From: Opisthorchis felineus
Lineage: Eukaryota > Platyhelminthes > Trematoda > Opisthorchiida > Opisthorchiidae
NCBI GenBank assembly: GCA_004794785.1
Contig: SJOL01004603.1
Location: 19,841-83,840 of the forward strand
Reading direction: 5' to 3'
DNA: 64,000 nt
Shown here: positions 26,201-38,200 of the stretch, one piece after another
Position numbering within the stretch: the stretch's first letter is position 1
Layout: every line of letters starts with the position of its first letter
Notes under the pieces: model-generated
What the model was told of the DNA's origin: nothing
The model's database searches: none
The model's input: the letters and a program-made list of their open reading frames with translations, nothing else
Position numbers and translations under genes: made by a program

Positions 26201-29200
26201 ATGATTCCACTCTGGAGTAGGACCCATGTAAACTGATTTCGCTCGAGTCATGGTCACTGTCGAAAGATTTCTCAGCTAAAAAGTGAAGTCGGGAGATTAG
26301 AATCAACACAATGTAAATTCAGTGCAGAGTATCCTATGGGTCATCACGTTGCAATCTGGCTCATGTACGACCGCAACCATGCAATGACTACCATTCTGAA
26401 ATGATCTCATTTGATACTGGAGTGGCGAACACCAGCAATGTTTTGATGCAGTGCCCGTGATTTCATAAGAGCGTTTTTTTTTAATACGTGGAATGAGTTA
26501 TTTCCCAAAAGGGTAAACTAAGAGCATTCATTGTACATATTTTAGTAAGCATTAAAAATCTTAATAATCCAGTGAACAATTCGGTCATTCTAATCTAAAC
26601 GATACTGAGGTCACAGTCTAAAGTGAGGATTCGGTAATTACGAGCAAAGTACACTCTTGATATGAAAGAATCACAAGCCGCAATAAACGTCCAGATTAGC
26701 TTAGTGTTGAGTTGCTACTGAGGGAATTCGCGCCCTGATGTTCGACTTCACTGCGTGTCTGCGTGACTAGATCTTGTTCCATTGAGCTGAGTAATTACAA
26801 TGGGGATTTCGGGAGCAAAACAGTATTGGTATTTGGATGAACAAGAATAGTCACATTTAGTAAGGCTCTCATGAAATATAACAGTGGAATAAGTCAATTC
26901 AAAGCAGAAGACAACTGGATGTTCCGCCGGAGACTATCCCTCGACGACCAATGAAAAACAAAGAGCTGAAAAACCGAATAAGATCCAAAGGTATTGTTCA
27001 CATTGAGTTAGACCAGTTGGAGTCATTGTAAAGTGTTAGGAATTGGAGAGAAATTTCTACGCTATGACTCTGTTTCAAAAATGAGCCAGTGTTCGGCGTC
27101 CTTTCCAACGGTCGAAACTGAGCACAGTTGTTTGCGCTGTAAAAGTGCGAAAGTGTAAGCAGAAGAGGAGATTAGATTACCCGGTTGTATCTTGAAGGCA
27201 TTCAATCTTCAGATCCCTATGGAGAGCAGATAACATAAAGATGCTTGAAAAATATTTCCCCACAGAGTGAGCATACTTTCACTAATCACGTAGTTGGGGA
27301 TACAAAAAGATTCTTAGACTAATGAATACAGAGATCCCTCCGTTGAAGATTCCTCGTTTGCCATAAGCAAGCCTCATAAGTGTGGGGTCTCCCTGGGGGA
27401 GACCAACTCTAACTCATGCCGTGACGGTCTATCTTGGATAGATTACCGTAGTATAAGGCTGAGTAAGCTCGAGTACAGATCACAGAACGGAATCAATAAA
27501 AATGATGGCACTCATGTGAACCGATTATCGAGACCGCACATACGTTAACACTGCAACGTATGTGGGAGAATATTCGCACATCAAGGTGCACGAAACTCAC
27601 TCAGTGTTAGATCAGGCCGGTGCCCTCGCGCGACATCCACATCGAGATTTCTTCTGCGTGTTGAAGATAAACATGGACAAATACGGGATGGTTTTGCTAT
27701 TCGACGTGTCGAATATTGAAGCCTTCGTACTTCTGCAGCTTTGTGTGCCGGCAGTACATCGGCATAAACATCGCGGATGCCAACCTGTCGGGCGATCGCA
27801 GACGCTGTTCTGCTGTTGTCTCCAGTTAGCAATCCAACCCGTACACCACGATGACGCAGTGCAGCAACGGCCAAGGCTGCTTCTGGTTTCACCGGGTCTT
27901 CAATACTCACCAATCCCACAAGTTGACCGTCGATTGCAATCAAAACAACGGTTTGACCCCGAGCTTCGTCAGCTTCAATGAGTGATTCGACTGTTGGTAG
28001 TGGTTCATTGCCTGATACAACCGGTCGACCATGTTCAGATGTAAGAGAGGATAACAGAATCGGAAAGGATATGTTGTTTCGTTTGATCCAGTCACGATTG
28101 CCGACATGCACCGTGTGGAAACCACCCTTCCTGACATCTTAAAAGTGAATAGCAATAAAAGAATGTAAGGAGAATAGCTAGGATTCTCTTACCAGAATTG
28201 TATGAATGATGGTTTTAATTATAGTACGATACCGTGATACAAGATAATGCTGTCAAGAAAAGCTTAATGTTTTGGAACGTTCACTTGGAGGTACTGAATA
28301 TGTCAATGATCGAACCACGGAGTGAGGAGTATGCTAGGACCTAGTATGTCTGCGAATGTCCTCTGACAAGATGCGTGATTTTGCATCCCAGGTTTAAAGT
28401 ACCGGGAAATTAAACTGTTCGATCACGGTCATCATTAACACCAACTGGCGCGATCATTTATCCGTCAACACTGCCGATTCACACAACACATCGTGCCCTC
28501 AAAAATGCACAAACTAGTGGCTTGTTTGCAAGCCAGAAAACAAATAATAACGAAAGTCCTACTTCTAGCTGATTGTACACGTTTGCACTGTTGTCTCTGG
28601 AAGATGTTAAAGTCAAAGCTCTCTAGTGTCAAGTCAGAATTGGACTGCATGGGACCTCAGTCAATTAGTAGGTTAGTCCCTGGAAGAAAGATGTGATTAA
28701 CATTCATTATGAGCTGACCGCCGCATTCGCAGCGCTGCTATCCAAAACATCGACGGGGTCTCACTTTTAGAAGACTGGTAGAGAAGTACTTTGGAATACA
28801 CAATCAAACATTCGGTTAACAGAAAAGTTGGTGGACGTCTGAAGCGAATAGATAATGACTTTGCGAAACGGGAAAACAAATCTGTTTCAGGAGTACCAAC
28901 CTGACCAGGAAAATCCGGTTGTATGGCTTGCTTCCTCTAAGCAAAGATCAGGTGAAGGCGGGGTCTTGGGATGCATAGCTTCATTTTTGTCTTTAGGCGA
29001 AAACTGCAGGAGTGGTGAAGACACAGACGAGCGAACCCCATCTCTGGCGTAGTTCGACGAATGAGGCCAAATGGAGGCGACATAATCTAGTCTTACATGA
29101 ATTGCAGAATTGATGACCGCCTCTTGAGCAAGTTTATCCGAGGAGTTTTGCATCAGTGGAGTTGGTAGGGAAGCGAGCGGAAGGGGCCTGGGCAAATTGG

Positions 29201-32200
29201 GCCCCGGTGGGCAATCAAAAGGTGCAACATTTATTTGGCATTGTAGCCCCATACCCGCGACAGAAACTGCGTTAGAAACCTTCAAATCAAATGATCAAAA
29301 GAGAGTATAATCAAACGAAATGATGCGATTAGAAGTGTGGGTATACAAACGACTCAATCAGTTGGAGTGATCAAAAAACCTCGGTGCAACCCCACATGAA
29401 AACTGTCACTGATGAAACAACAGGACCACCATATCGACGTTTATCTTACAACTAAAAATTAACTGCTCTTAAGATAAGTTGCTTATAGTGACAAGAATTG
29501 TCATGATGAGCAATTTAGTGAAATATAATGTACAGTAGAAGGCAAATGCGAGGCTCGATTTCCTTAGAGGTAAAATGAGCGATAGTCGGGTTGTCACAAA
29601 ACTTTAAAATGACATGAAGTAGAATAGGGTAGGTGCGCATTTGCACTCAATATTGTGGATTACACTTTGTTTTCAGGCAATAAGACGTCCATCTCGTATT
29701 TGTGTAAATTACGGGTTACATAAGAATTAGAGGTAATAGGGGATCCGTGTTACCTGGTAAAACCACAAGGCTCAAGGTTAGAAGGTACTAAATTCAGTCT
29801 GAGTGCCATCCCTATCTTTCGTGTGTATGCCACGAAGGACGTCCTTAGAGAGCGAAAGCAAACATGGCTGACCGTACTCGTAGTTTAGTTTTCAGGTCTG
29901 CATTGATGCTAGCCAGTTGGGTCGAATAACACTAGTAATAATTGTTCAGCTGTAACACCCTTTCGGTGACTAGCTACAATGCCACCCAAAGAAGACACGA
30001 GGTCTGAGATCCTGTCAGGTTGCCCAAGTCTAGACAGAAGTAGTCGAGATGACGAGGTTGGGATCGTCCCACGGACCTTCCCGTTAGTAAGTTCATGCCT
30101 TGAATAGGTAAACTGATTGCGTGAGGATTGACTAAAAATGGAGTATATGTATGCTAAGTAAGTGAAGAAGGAGTTCCGTAACATTAAGATATGCTGGATA
30201 AAAATATTCTAGACTCGCAGAAGGGAATAGATGATGAGTAGCTAGATGCTAATCTTTTATGATACTTATTACGGCATTATGAGAACACGGTTAAGAAGTT
30301 AATGGGCACAAAAAATTCCTCCGGAAGCTTTAGAAAAGAATTGATTAAGAGGCTATTCTTACAGTACCGGGTCTAGAGTACGTCAGAGGCTAGCGTGACC
30401 GTAGACAAGTTCCACCTCAATCTCATCCCTAACTGCTCATTACTTTCCCGTTTAACCCATTTGCCTGCTAATGGCCATAAACAAGTGATCTGGTGATTCC
30501 GTCTGACTGTTCCTATCAGCTTCGGATGAGCAAAATACTACATTACAATGGGTTTCGACATCATATGCATTACCTACCTATGAAAGCGTCTCTGGGATCA
30601 CACTGGAAAATACTACTACGGTGATCATGTTGTGCCTCAAAGAAACATTCCTTAAATTCGCCTCGTACTGATACTGTTTTTTTGCATCATCAACATCAAC
30701 CGCGGTACCTGCTTTCGTCCTAAAAGATTTACTAGTCTTGATTTTTGAAAATTATTTGAGATAGATTTGTTGAGGTAAATGAACATAAGGAAACCGTGTA
30801 CAAGTCTCTTATAACTATTGCAAGGTGAGTTTATCCGGAAACGCGAAATCAGACTAGTTATGGTGAAGCTGGCAGCATGAGTATCATTCGATTGGTTGAC
30901 AAACATAAATTGCAGGCTTTGGATAAGTGTTGAGATTATTACACGGGCCGCATCCTGAAGATAAGCCACACCAAATCCACAAAAAATCCTCGTATTCTAC
31001 TTCTCCTCAGATAAAGGCATCTTGTGCAGAAAAATCACGAATATTGTCAATGCAAAGTAGTTCTTGAATGTCGCATTGCCAATCAAGTTGCTGCTTGCTG
31101 ATGGAAAGTCCTGAAAGTACAGTGTTTTAGGCGTTACACTAGCATGCAGACGACAGCACAGCAAAGATGGTCAGTAGCTTGTCGGTTATGAAGGGGTGAG
31201 TCAGTGAAGTACGATGATGTGTCTGGTCAAATTACTTACGTTCGGCTTGGTAACTTGAGGGGCGAGATGGCTCAGTGGTCAGAGAGCGAATTTACTGACC
31301 GGAAGGTCCGTGGTTCGAACCCGACCTCTTCCTCTCGACTTCCCCTGTCTAGGCTTGGGCAACCTCGCAGTATCCCAGCCCTCGTGTTTCATTTGGGTGG
31401 CACGGCAGCTAGGCACCGAAAGGGTGTTACAGCTGAACGATTTTTTTAGTAGCTTGAACTTGCTGAGGCTTTCCACTGTAGGCCACTGGATTTTTCTGCG
31501 TAGTTTTGGCAGCCGATAGAAAAACATACCTTTTTGTGGACGAGAACAATGTTCTGACACGCTAATGGTGTCCAAGTGAAATCAAGTAAAATTTGTTTCG
31601 GTGCCATCTTCTCCTCAGGTATCACCTTCATCAGGTTTGAAAAGTAGAAAATTATGGACTAAAAAATCGGACCGAGCAACTTCAAAGTTTCCTTGATGTA
31701 ATTAAGTCTGGGGCTTTTTCTTCCCCGAACTATTTTTGCAACGGATTGTCGCATTGAAAAAGTTGGCTTCAGAAGTAATCAGTAGCATCAAGATCGAACC
31801 ATCACCCCGAGACGACGTCCGAATATACAGTCTACTCCAAGCCCATTGGTTAGCAAGGACCGACTAAACAACATTACACTTGTACAGTAGATAATGTACC
31901 AAGTCAGCAACTTGGACTATTCGAGTTCGTGGGTGGTGAGGACAATCCATTTTATCAAATCCCAGTACGCTCATTTGTGTCGCACAGGAGACGAATCAGT
32001 GACTCCCACGCAGGTATACAATGTGTGTGATCAACCAACATCTATCTGGTCGTTTTCCGCGAGCAGTGGGGTTTTACAGGGAGGGGCATGGATAGGTTGA
32101 AAGTAATTTATTAGAAAGTTAAACACATCAAGACGTGAGATGAGCGTAGGGATTCAATCACGTTTAACCGATTACTCTTGTGACCTAACAAAGGAAGGAG

Positions 32201-35200
32201 AGACGAAGTTGCGAGCTGTTCCTTTAGATGGAATGTTCACGCACTTCTGATTACTTACTTAGATTAGGTTTTGAATTTATCCGTTCTATGAGAAAGCAAT
32301 GTCGCGACGGAAGTTGAGAGATCAGCCGGATAACACTTACTGAGAAACCACACTCTGACGTGTCTCTAACTGCAATCAAGTGAGACGATCGAGCACGGAA
32401 TCAAGTAGGCAATTCATATCTAGTGTCAATCTGTCAGTAACTCACCATGGCGAATTCACTAATGGAATCTCGTGGAATGGCATCACCGACGCCGGGTTGG
32501 GCGTTACTTGCCCGCCCATGTTTGAGATCCAGCTTGGGTGGTGAGCTAGTCACGTCAGAATCCTTCAGCGGTATAAGCCCAGTTAGTGGTTCGGATGGAG
32601 GCAGCGAAGAGTTTTCTTCGGACACGCACTGGCGAAAGACTTTCACCATTGTCACAATTGCATGAGCAATCGGGTGTTTTACAGTAGACTCTGCGCTGGC
32701 TAGTATGTATAAGAACCGACTGGGGGAAATACATTCAGAGAGTTTTGGAAACATTGTCTCACACGGGACAGTTTCTGTCTGAAAGGGTGAACAGGTCACG
32801 AGGTGAGCTTGGGAGGGACGTGTGAATAGACAATACAACACCGTTGTTTCTACCTGAGGGATTCTAAACACCAGAGCAAGAAAAGGCTTGAATGTCCAAA
32901 TAAATATCCTCCTTTGACCTATTCGTCCAATTAATTTCTGGCAAATTACTTACGCAGCATTTTCACGTCTCCGGACTATTATGCTTCACTTTAGTCTAGT
33001 ACTACAGAGTGAATGGCTGTGACAGACAAATAGGAGAAGTGGAATGCGAAACTATTAGAATAATTATATTCGGTCATTTGCAGCTCCAGCTGTCACCGCT
33101 GTCATGATTGCAGCATGGAACAAGCGCTGAGCCAAAAAAAAATGGCGGATATTAAGAAAATGTGCGCGTGAAGACAATATGAACACATATCATATTGATA
33201 TAACCTGGCTTTTATGCAAGGAAAATGTGAACTTTCCGAATGTACTTTGGATTTCGAATGAGTACCGGAAACTTTTATAGAAAACTGTCGATCAAGCCAA
33301 GTAGTCTGTCTCGATGAAGCTCACCAATCGACTACTATGGATTCAAAAAGTGTTGAGGTGTAATGTCACCAGCGTCTGTAGATTAACACGTCCCACTAGG
33401 TACAGACTACCGAATGAATTGTGGTTATCCAACTGATTTTCCGTTGTCAACAATTTCAGCTTGACGGTGTCTAGTTGTCGCACACTGTTGCTCATTAGCC
33501 AGTTCAAACCATTTCCGTGAGCTTGAGAATACGGGATCTGCTTTGCTATGATCATATGGCGTTTAGATTCGCCAAGGTCAATCGTACGTTCACAGAAACT
33601 CAAAGGAAGTAATTGGTTTTGTCATAATCAGTTAACTATTTTATATTCCTTGGATCATAACAGGACAAGCCAGCAGAGTTAGCCCGAACGATGAATTGGG
33701 CCGTTTAGGTTCCACACTACTTTGCAGTTTTCGCTTACAATTGTGTGATAGTCAATGAATATCCAGGAGAGTTCAAGAAGACGCGTTCAACAAGAAGACG
33801 GATATTCAGTTTTTAAAAACAACGTGCAAATGAGAGTTTGACTTTCCTGTCCAATAGTTTGTAACTGTTTAGTTGGCGTTTGCCCAATAAGCAACTCCGA
33901 GGCACAGAGCTTTCCTCCTTACACTGGTATCTCGATGGTATGGTATATGTTGGCGTAGCACAATTCTTTCATAGATTTACTGTTGGGGGTCTAGACGACT
34001 AGTTGCGTCACCGCGTGGGTCCTTCAATGTGTATGGCATGGTGTCATCTTGCTGCAACGATTGTCTCCGAATGAAGGGCAGTAAACACCATGCATTCTAT
34101 TTTGGTAACAAGATTGTACAGAGAACTTAAACACTAAAATGTGTCTAAACAGAACCAAGTTAGTTAAGCACCCACAGAAAGTGGCGTTCGTTTCAAAGAA
34201 GGCAAAAACAAAGTCGGTCGAGATAAAAGACAACCGACATCTAACTAAACGATCATGGCAACTTCATCCAGCTTTTTTGCAGTCAGGTTGACTTTAAGTG
34301 TGCCCCACAAATCCAAAGCACTGGTGTTTCCTCCCTCATTCTACAGCACACCAAGAGTTGCACAGATTTTTTTGGAAGCTGCTTTTGTGATATTTTGTTT
34401 GTTTATGATATTGAGTGACCCAGTATGGCGGTCGGCTCCAGGCTTGCAAGTGCCCGAATGTGTATTGATTTGCGGCTGACAATACTTTGCAACTACATAC
34501 CTGAATGGTAGCCGATGAGCGTGTGGTACCAGGCACAAACATGACCACGTGTGTCACCTGTGGACGTCCTTGTGTGATCGTTCCGGTCTTGTCAAACAGC
34601 ACAGTTGTCAGCTGTATGGCAAAAGAGAAATATAAGCTCATGTGTCATTCACGGGCAGATCATAAAATGGTCATTCACACTCAACTAATAGGCCTGCTGC
34701 ATAATTCCAGATCAACAAATGACTGAGGCAAGAGCGCATCTCGAAAAGTTCGGTCGACTTTCGAAAAGAATGCATTAAGTCTTCGGTTCACATGATCAAG
34801 CACGTCTTCAGAAAACAATGTAAAGACTGGTAAGCGAAAGTGGTTCTTTATTTGTAGGGAAAATGTTTATAAAAGCTCTTAAAGCGGATTATATCCTGAC
34901 ATCAGTGATAACAGGGCCTATCTTTTCCCTGTTTTTTGTGAACCCTTCTCATAGCATAGAAACCACCGTGTGCAACACGAATTCTATTCTCGGAACACTC
35001 GTGGCTGCCTGAAACACATTCATGAGCTTAGTGAAATCAACTACCTATTTAGTGAACATCAACACATATATATGACATTTTGAGGTCAACTTCACCAACC
35101 AATTTTCAAATGAAAGCATGTTCAAAATAAGTGTGAGGCTGAAATGAAAGTGAAGCGCTCCAGGCGATTGCCTTATTAATGTTCTTGAAAGAATCGCGTT

Positions 35201-38200
35201 CGATTCTTACCAACATAATTGACAGTACTACCAGAGCTTCTAAAACTGAGAACTTCGGAATCGTATCACGCACGAACATCAGTTTCTCAGTAAAATGTAG
35301 CTATTGTCTCCGATTGTATTTAAGTTTCCACCCAACGAAGAACGTACTTTTCGCATGTTTTCCAATGGTTGGCCACCCTTAATGAGGATACCCGCCAGTG
35401 CTCCGGTTCCTGTCCCGACCATGACAGCGGTCGGCGTGGCCAAGCCCAAGGCACAGGGACATGCAATTGTTAGTACCGATATTGCCATCCGAAATGCATG
35501 ATCAACGGCCAACAAAGTTACGGTACAGCCGGGCTGGAAAGTCACAAAAAAGTGCCAAAATACATTAAATAGTTGGAGCCAGTTGTAGAAAAGCAGTAAA
35601 AATATGCCGCCCATTGTAAATCCAACGAAAAATAAATTGAAGGTATAGAGTAAGTGGCAGTCATGCTTTCGTACAATCTATAGCTACCTTATTCACTTTT
35701 CAATAGAACGAGTGTTCCTTAATTCAACTTATCCTACAACCAACACAGGGGAGAACCGAAAAAATATGACACTGGTCTCAAAACTAGTGCACGATTATCC
35801 TGGTTTGTGTACTTTTAAAAGAGGAGCATTCGATTCGTTTTTCATTCTTCAAAAAGTTAATCAAAGTCTACATCTCTGGCCCTGACTAAGTTGGGGTGAG
35901 TCACGCACCGTGGATGCATCTGAATTTCCTCGGCTGAACAGGTGAACATAGCTGTACTTAAATGGCGCACGCATAAAAAACGTACAAGCCGTTCACCGCC
36001 ATTCCACTGGAATTGTATCGTTTGTGACCATGTCATGTCAGAGTCTGTACTTTTAAAATAGGGCGCCTGACGCACAGTAAAACACGTCTGTAAATCTGCT
36101 TTGATCGATCGTGTTCTCGTGTCTTGTCTCCTGGTCGAACCGTTCTTTTGAAGGAAATGTCACAGCAACACACCCAAGAGGGACCGTATAAAGTAAAATG
36201 TGTCTCCGCACCTAGCCATGCCTTGAGCTGGGCTCCGCTGTTGAACTGGAGCAACGGCGCACGTCATCCTGAAGGTTGTCATTCTAAACTCTTAGAATTC
36301 CGGGTTGAGTGAGCATCCGTTCATCGAAACATGCACAGCCACCGACTTCTTATTGTTGCTTAGTGTCTAGACTAGTGCCCCGAATCCTTATCAAGTCAAT
36401 TCAATAGCGATTCGAACGCCTGCAGGCGGAGTAGAGTGATTAAGAATTCATACTTGATAATAGAACAACCGCATTTCAATTTACACTTATCCGTTTACTA
36501 TCTAACTGCGTACCACGAGAACAATATGTTAGTCAAGTTTGTGAGAAAATTTCGTTCAACCAAATGAAAGCTGCATTGAATATTGATGTGAATTGGTCAA
36601 TTTCCTTGGTTGCTCCCGAATTTTCAAGCCCTTGAAATTGGCTGACTTTGACCGAGTTCACTCACTTTCTGAGAGTTATGAATCAGGAGTGACCTCTAGA
36701 TCAATTATGAAAAGACCTTCGGAAATGCTATGAAGTATGTCGTTTTTAGGTCATCGACTGGTATTACCGAATGAGTATCGACTAGCGTTATATATGTTCA
36801 TACACATCTTTGTGTCACATATAACTACTACTAAATGGTGGACCTAGAATGACCCGTGGCGTATAAATCATTTGATAGCCTGATCGAGGGCAACTACCGA
36901 GTATAGTTTGGTCGGACCGACGGCCATCTGGCGTAGGCAGATGAGACTTGCCTGACTGTTCGGAGGCCTATTGAAACCTTGAGGGAGGACGAAGCTCAGG
37001 AATGAAAATACTGTTTGCAGTACTGTGTGAGGGTTACTGGCTGACAATAACGAAATCCAACTGGGATAAACCCCAGGTTAACAAAGTCTCAGTATGCGCT
37101 TGGACTCTTGCAAAACATGCTTGGGCAATTCGTACTTGTTAGACATGGAGAGGCTGTTTGGGCATAACGATATATTGAATAATATCATTAAGGACGCTAA
37201 AAAGAGTAGACTACGGACATCAATGGAGGAAAATTTTCCGTGGACCTTCTACAGAGTAAACATTTTTGTGCCGATCCTTTCCGAAATACGATGCAATAGA
37301 TACAGAAAATTATGGTTTTAGGATAAAATTAGTATACTCATACAATCGAACATTGATCCATTCGCACATATTGGCAGTGATTGGCAGTCAGAAGGAGGAA
37401 ATGCGAATTCCTGAGTTTCAGATGCAGGGAAGCTGCCAACCATCTGATGAATAGCCGTAGTTACCACTGAGTATTCGCGCCATTTTCTGTAGGGCAGAAA
37501 TTCTGCTAATTCCGGTGCCACGCTTTTGGATTTTAGATCGATGACCAGTCTGAACACGCACTTTCCCTGGAATTTGTCCAGTATTACTGCGGGTTTTGTT
37601 TTGCTCGCCAGGCGTTTCCTCACTTATCGAAGAGACGTCATCAATGCGCGAGTGACTAAGCACTTCCTCCTTGCCCGCTTGCGTCTATATACTTTTCAAA
37701 AAGTACTTGATATCAATTGATGCGACCGGCCAATTAATATGTACCTTCCTTGTTTGGTGCTTGCGTTGCTTTGTGGCACGTACTTCCCTCATCTGATTGG
37801 TTTGTTCAACAGTGCACAGCATACGATGTTTTTCGTTTAGTCAGACTTTAACGACGGCAATCACCGGGGCATACCTCGGATTGGGTAAAGGTATTTTCAC
37901 CAGCGCCACTAACGGCACATGTTATGCCACGGTTATCTTGAGGCCAGGTCACAGCTCCTAAGATACTGTTGATAGCACAAGGAGATTGAGAACTGTCAAC
38001 GTTTCGTTCCGTAGGTGAAGTCGGTCTATGCCAGGAAGACGAGATGCATCTTATAGCTATTTCATCCTTGTTGGGAATCACCAGCAACGTATATCTCGGA
38101 ATCTACGAGCTGCGAACATTCCGGCAAGTAGTCAAGCACTTAACCGTTCGACCAGGAATGGCTGATCAGTAGTGCAATTAACTCTAACTTAAATAGGTTA

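Larger units (their letters stand above)
29280..32445. other. ATP7 intron k
   Basis: This intron of about 3.2 kb contains two copies of the tRNA-derived SINE in opposite orientations (31259-31448 on +, 29944-30105 on -). Nothing else is recognised. Confidence 0.65.

Noticed and set aside
27562..27981. 139-codon + strand frame
   Set aside because: It overlaps ATP7 exon m in antisense; the - strand frame carries TGDN and other family motifs.
28126..28137. Alternative acceptors for ATP7 exon m at 28126 or 28130
   Set aside because: Start 28126 would fit phase only if exon l were skipped, and 28130 fits neither neighbour. The acceptor ending at 28138 has the best pyrimidine tract and matches the phase of exon l.
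31259..31335. A functional tRNA gene
   Set aside because: The A and B boxes are present but the segment does not close into a clean cloverleaf, and it continues into a repeated body, so it is a SINE head.
32490..32515. PGVG in exon k as the ATP7 GxG motif
   Set aside because: Exon l offers a better match ([13 protein letters not shown]), and including exon l also satisfies the intron phases, so PGVG is probably coincidental.
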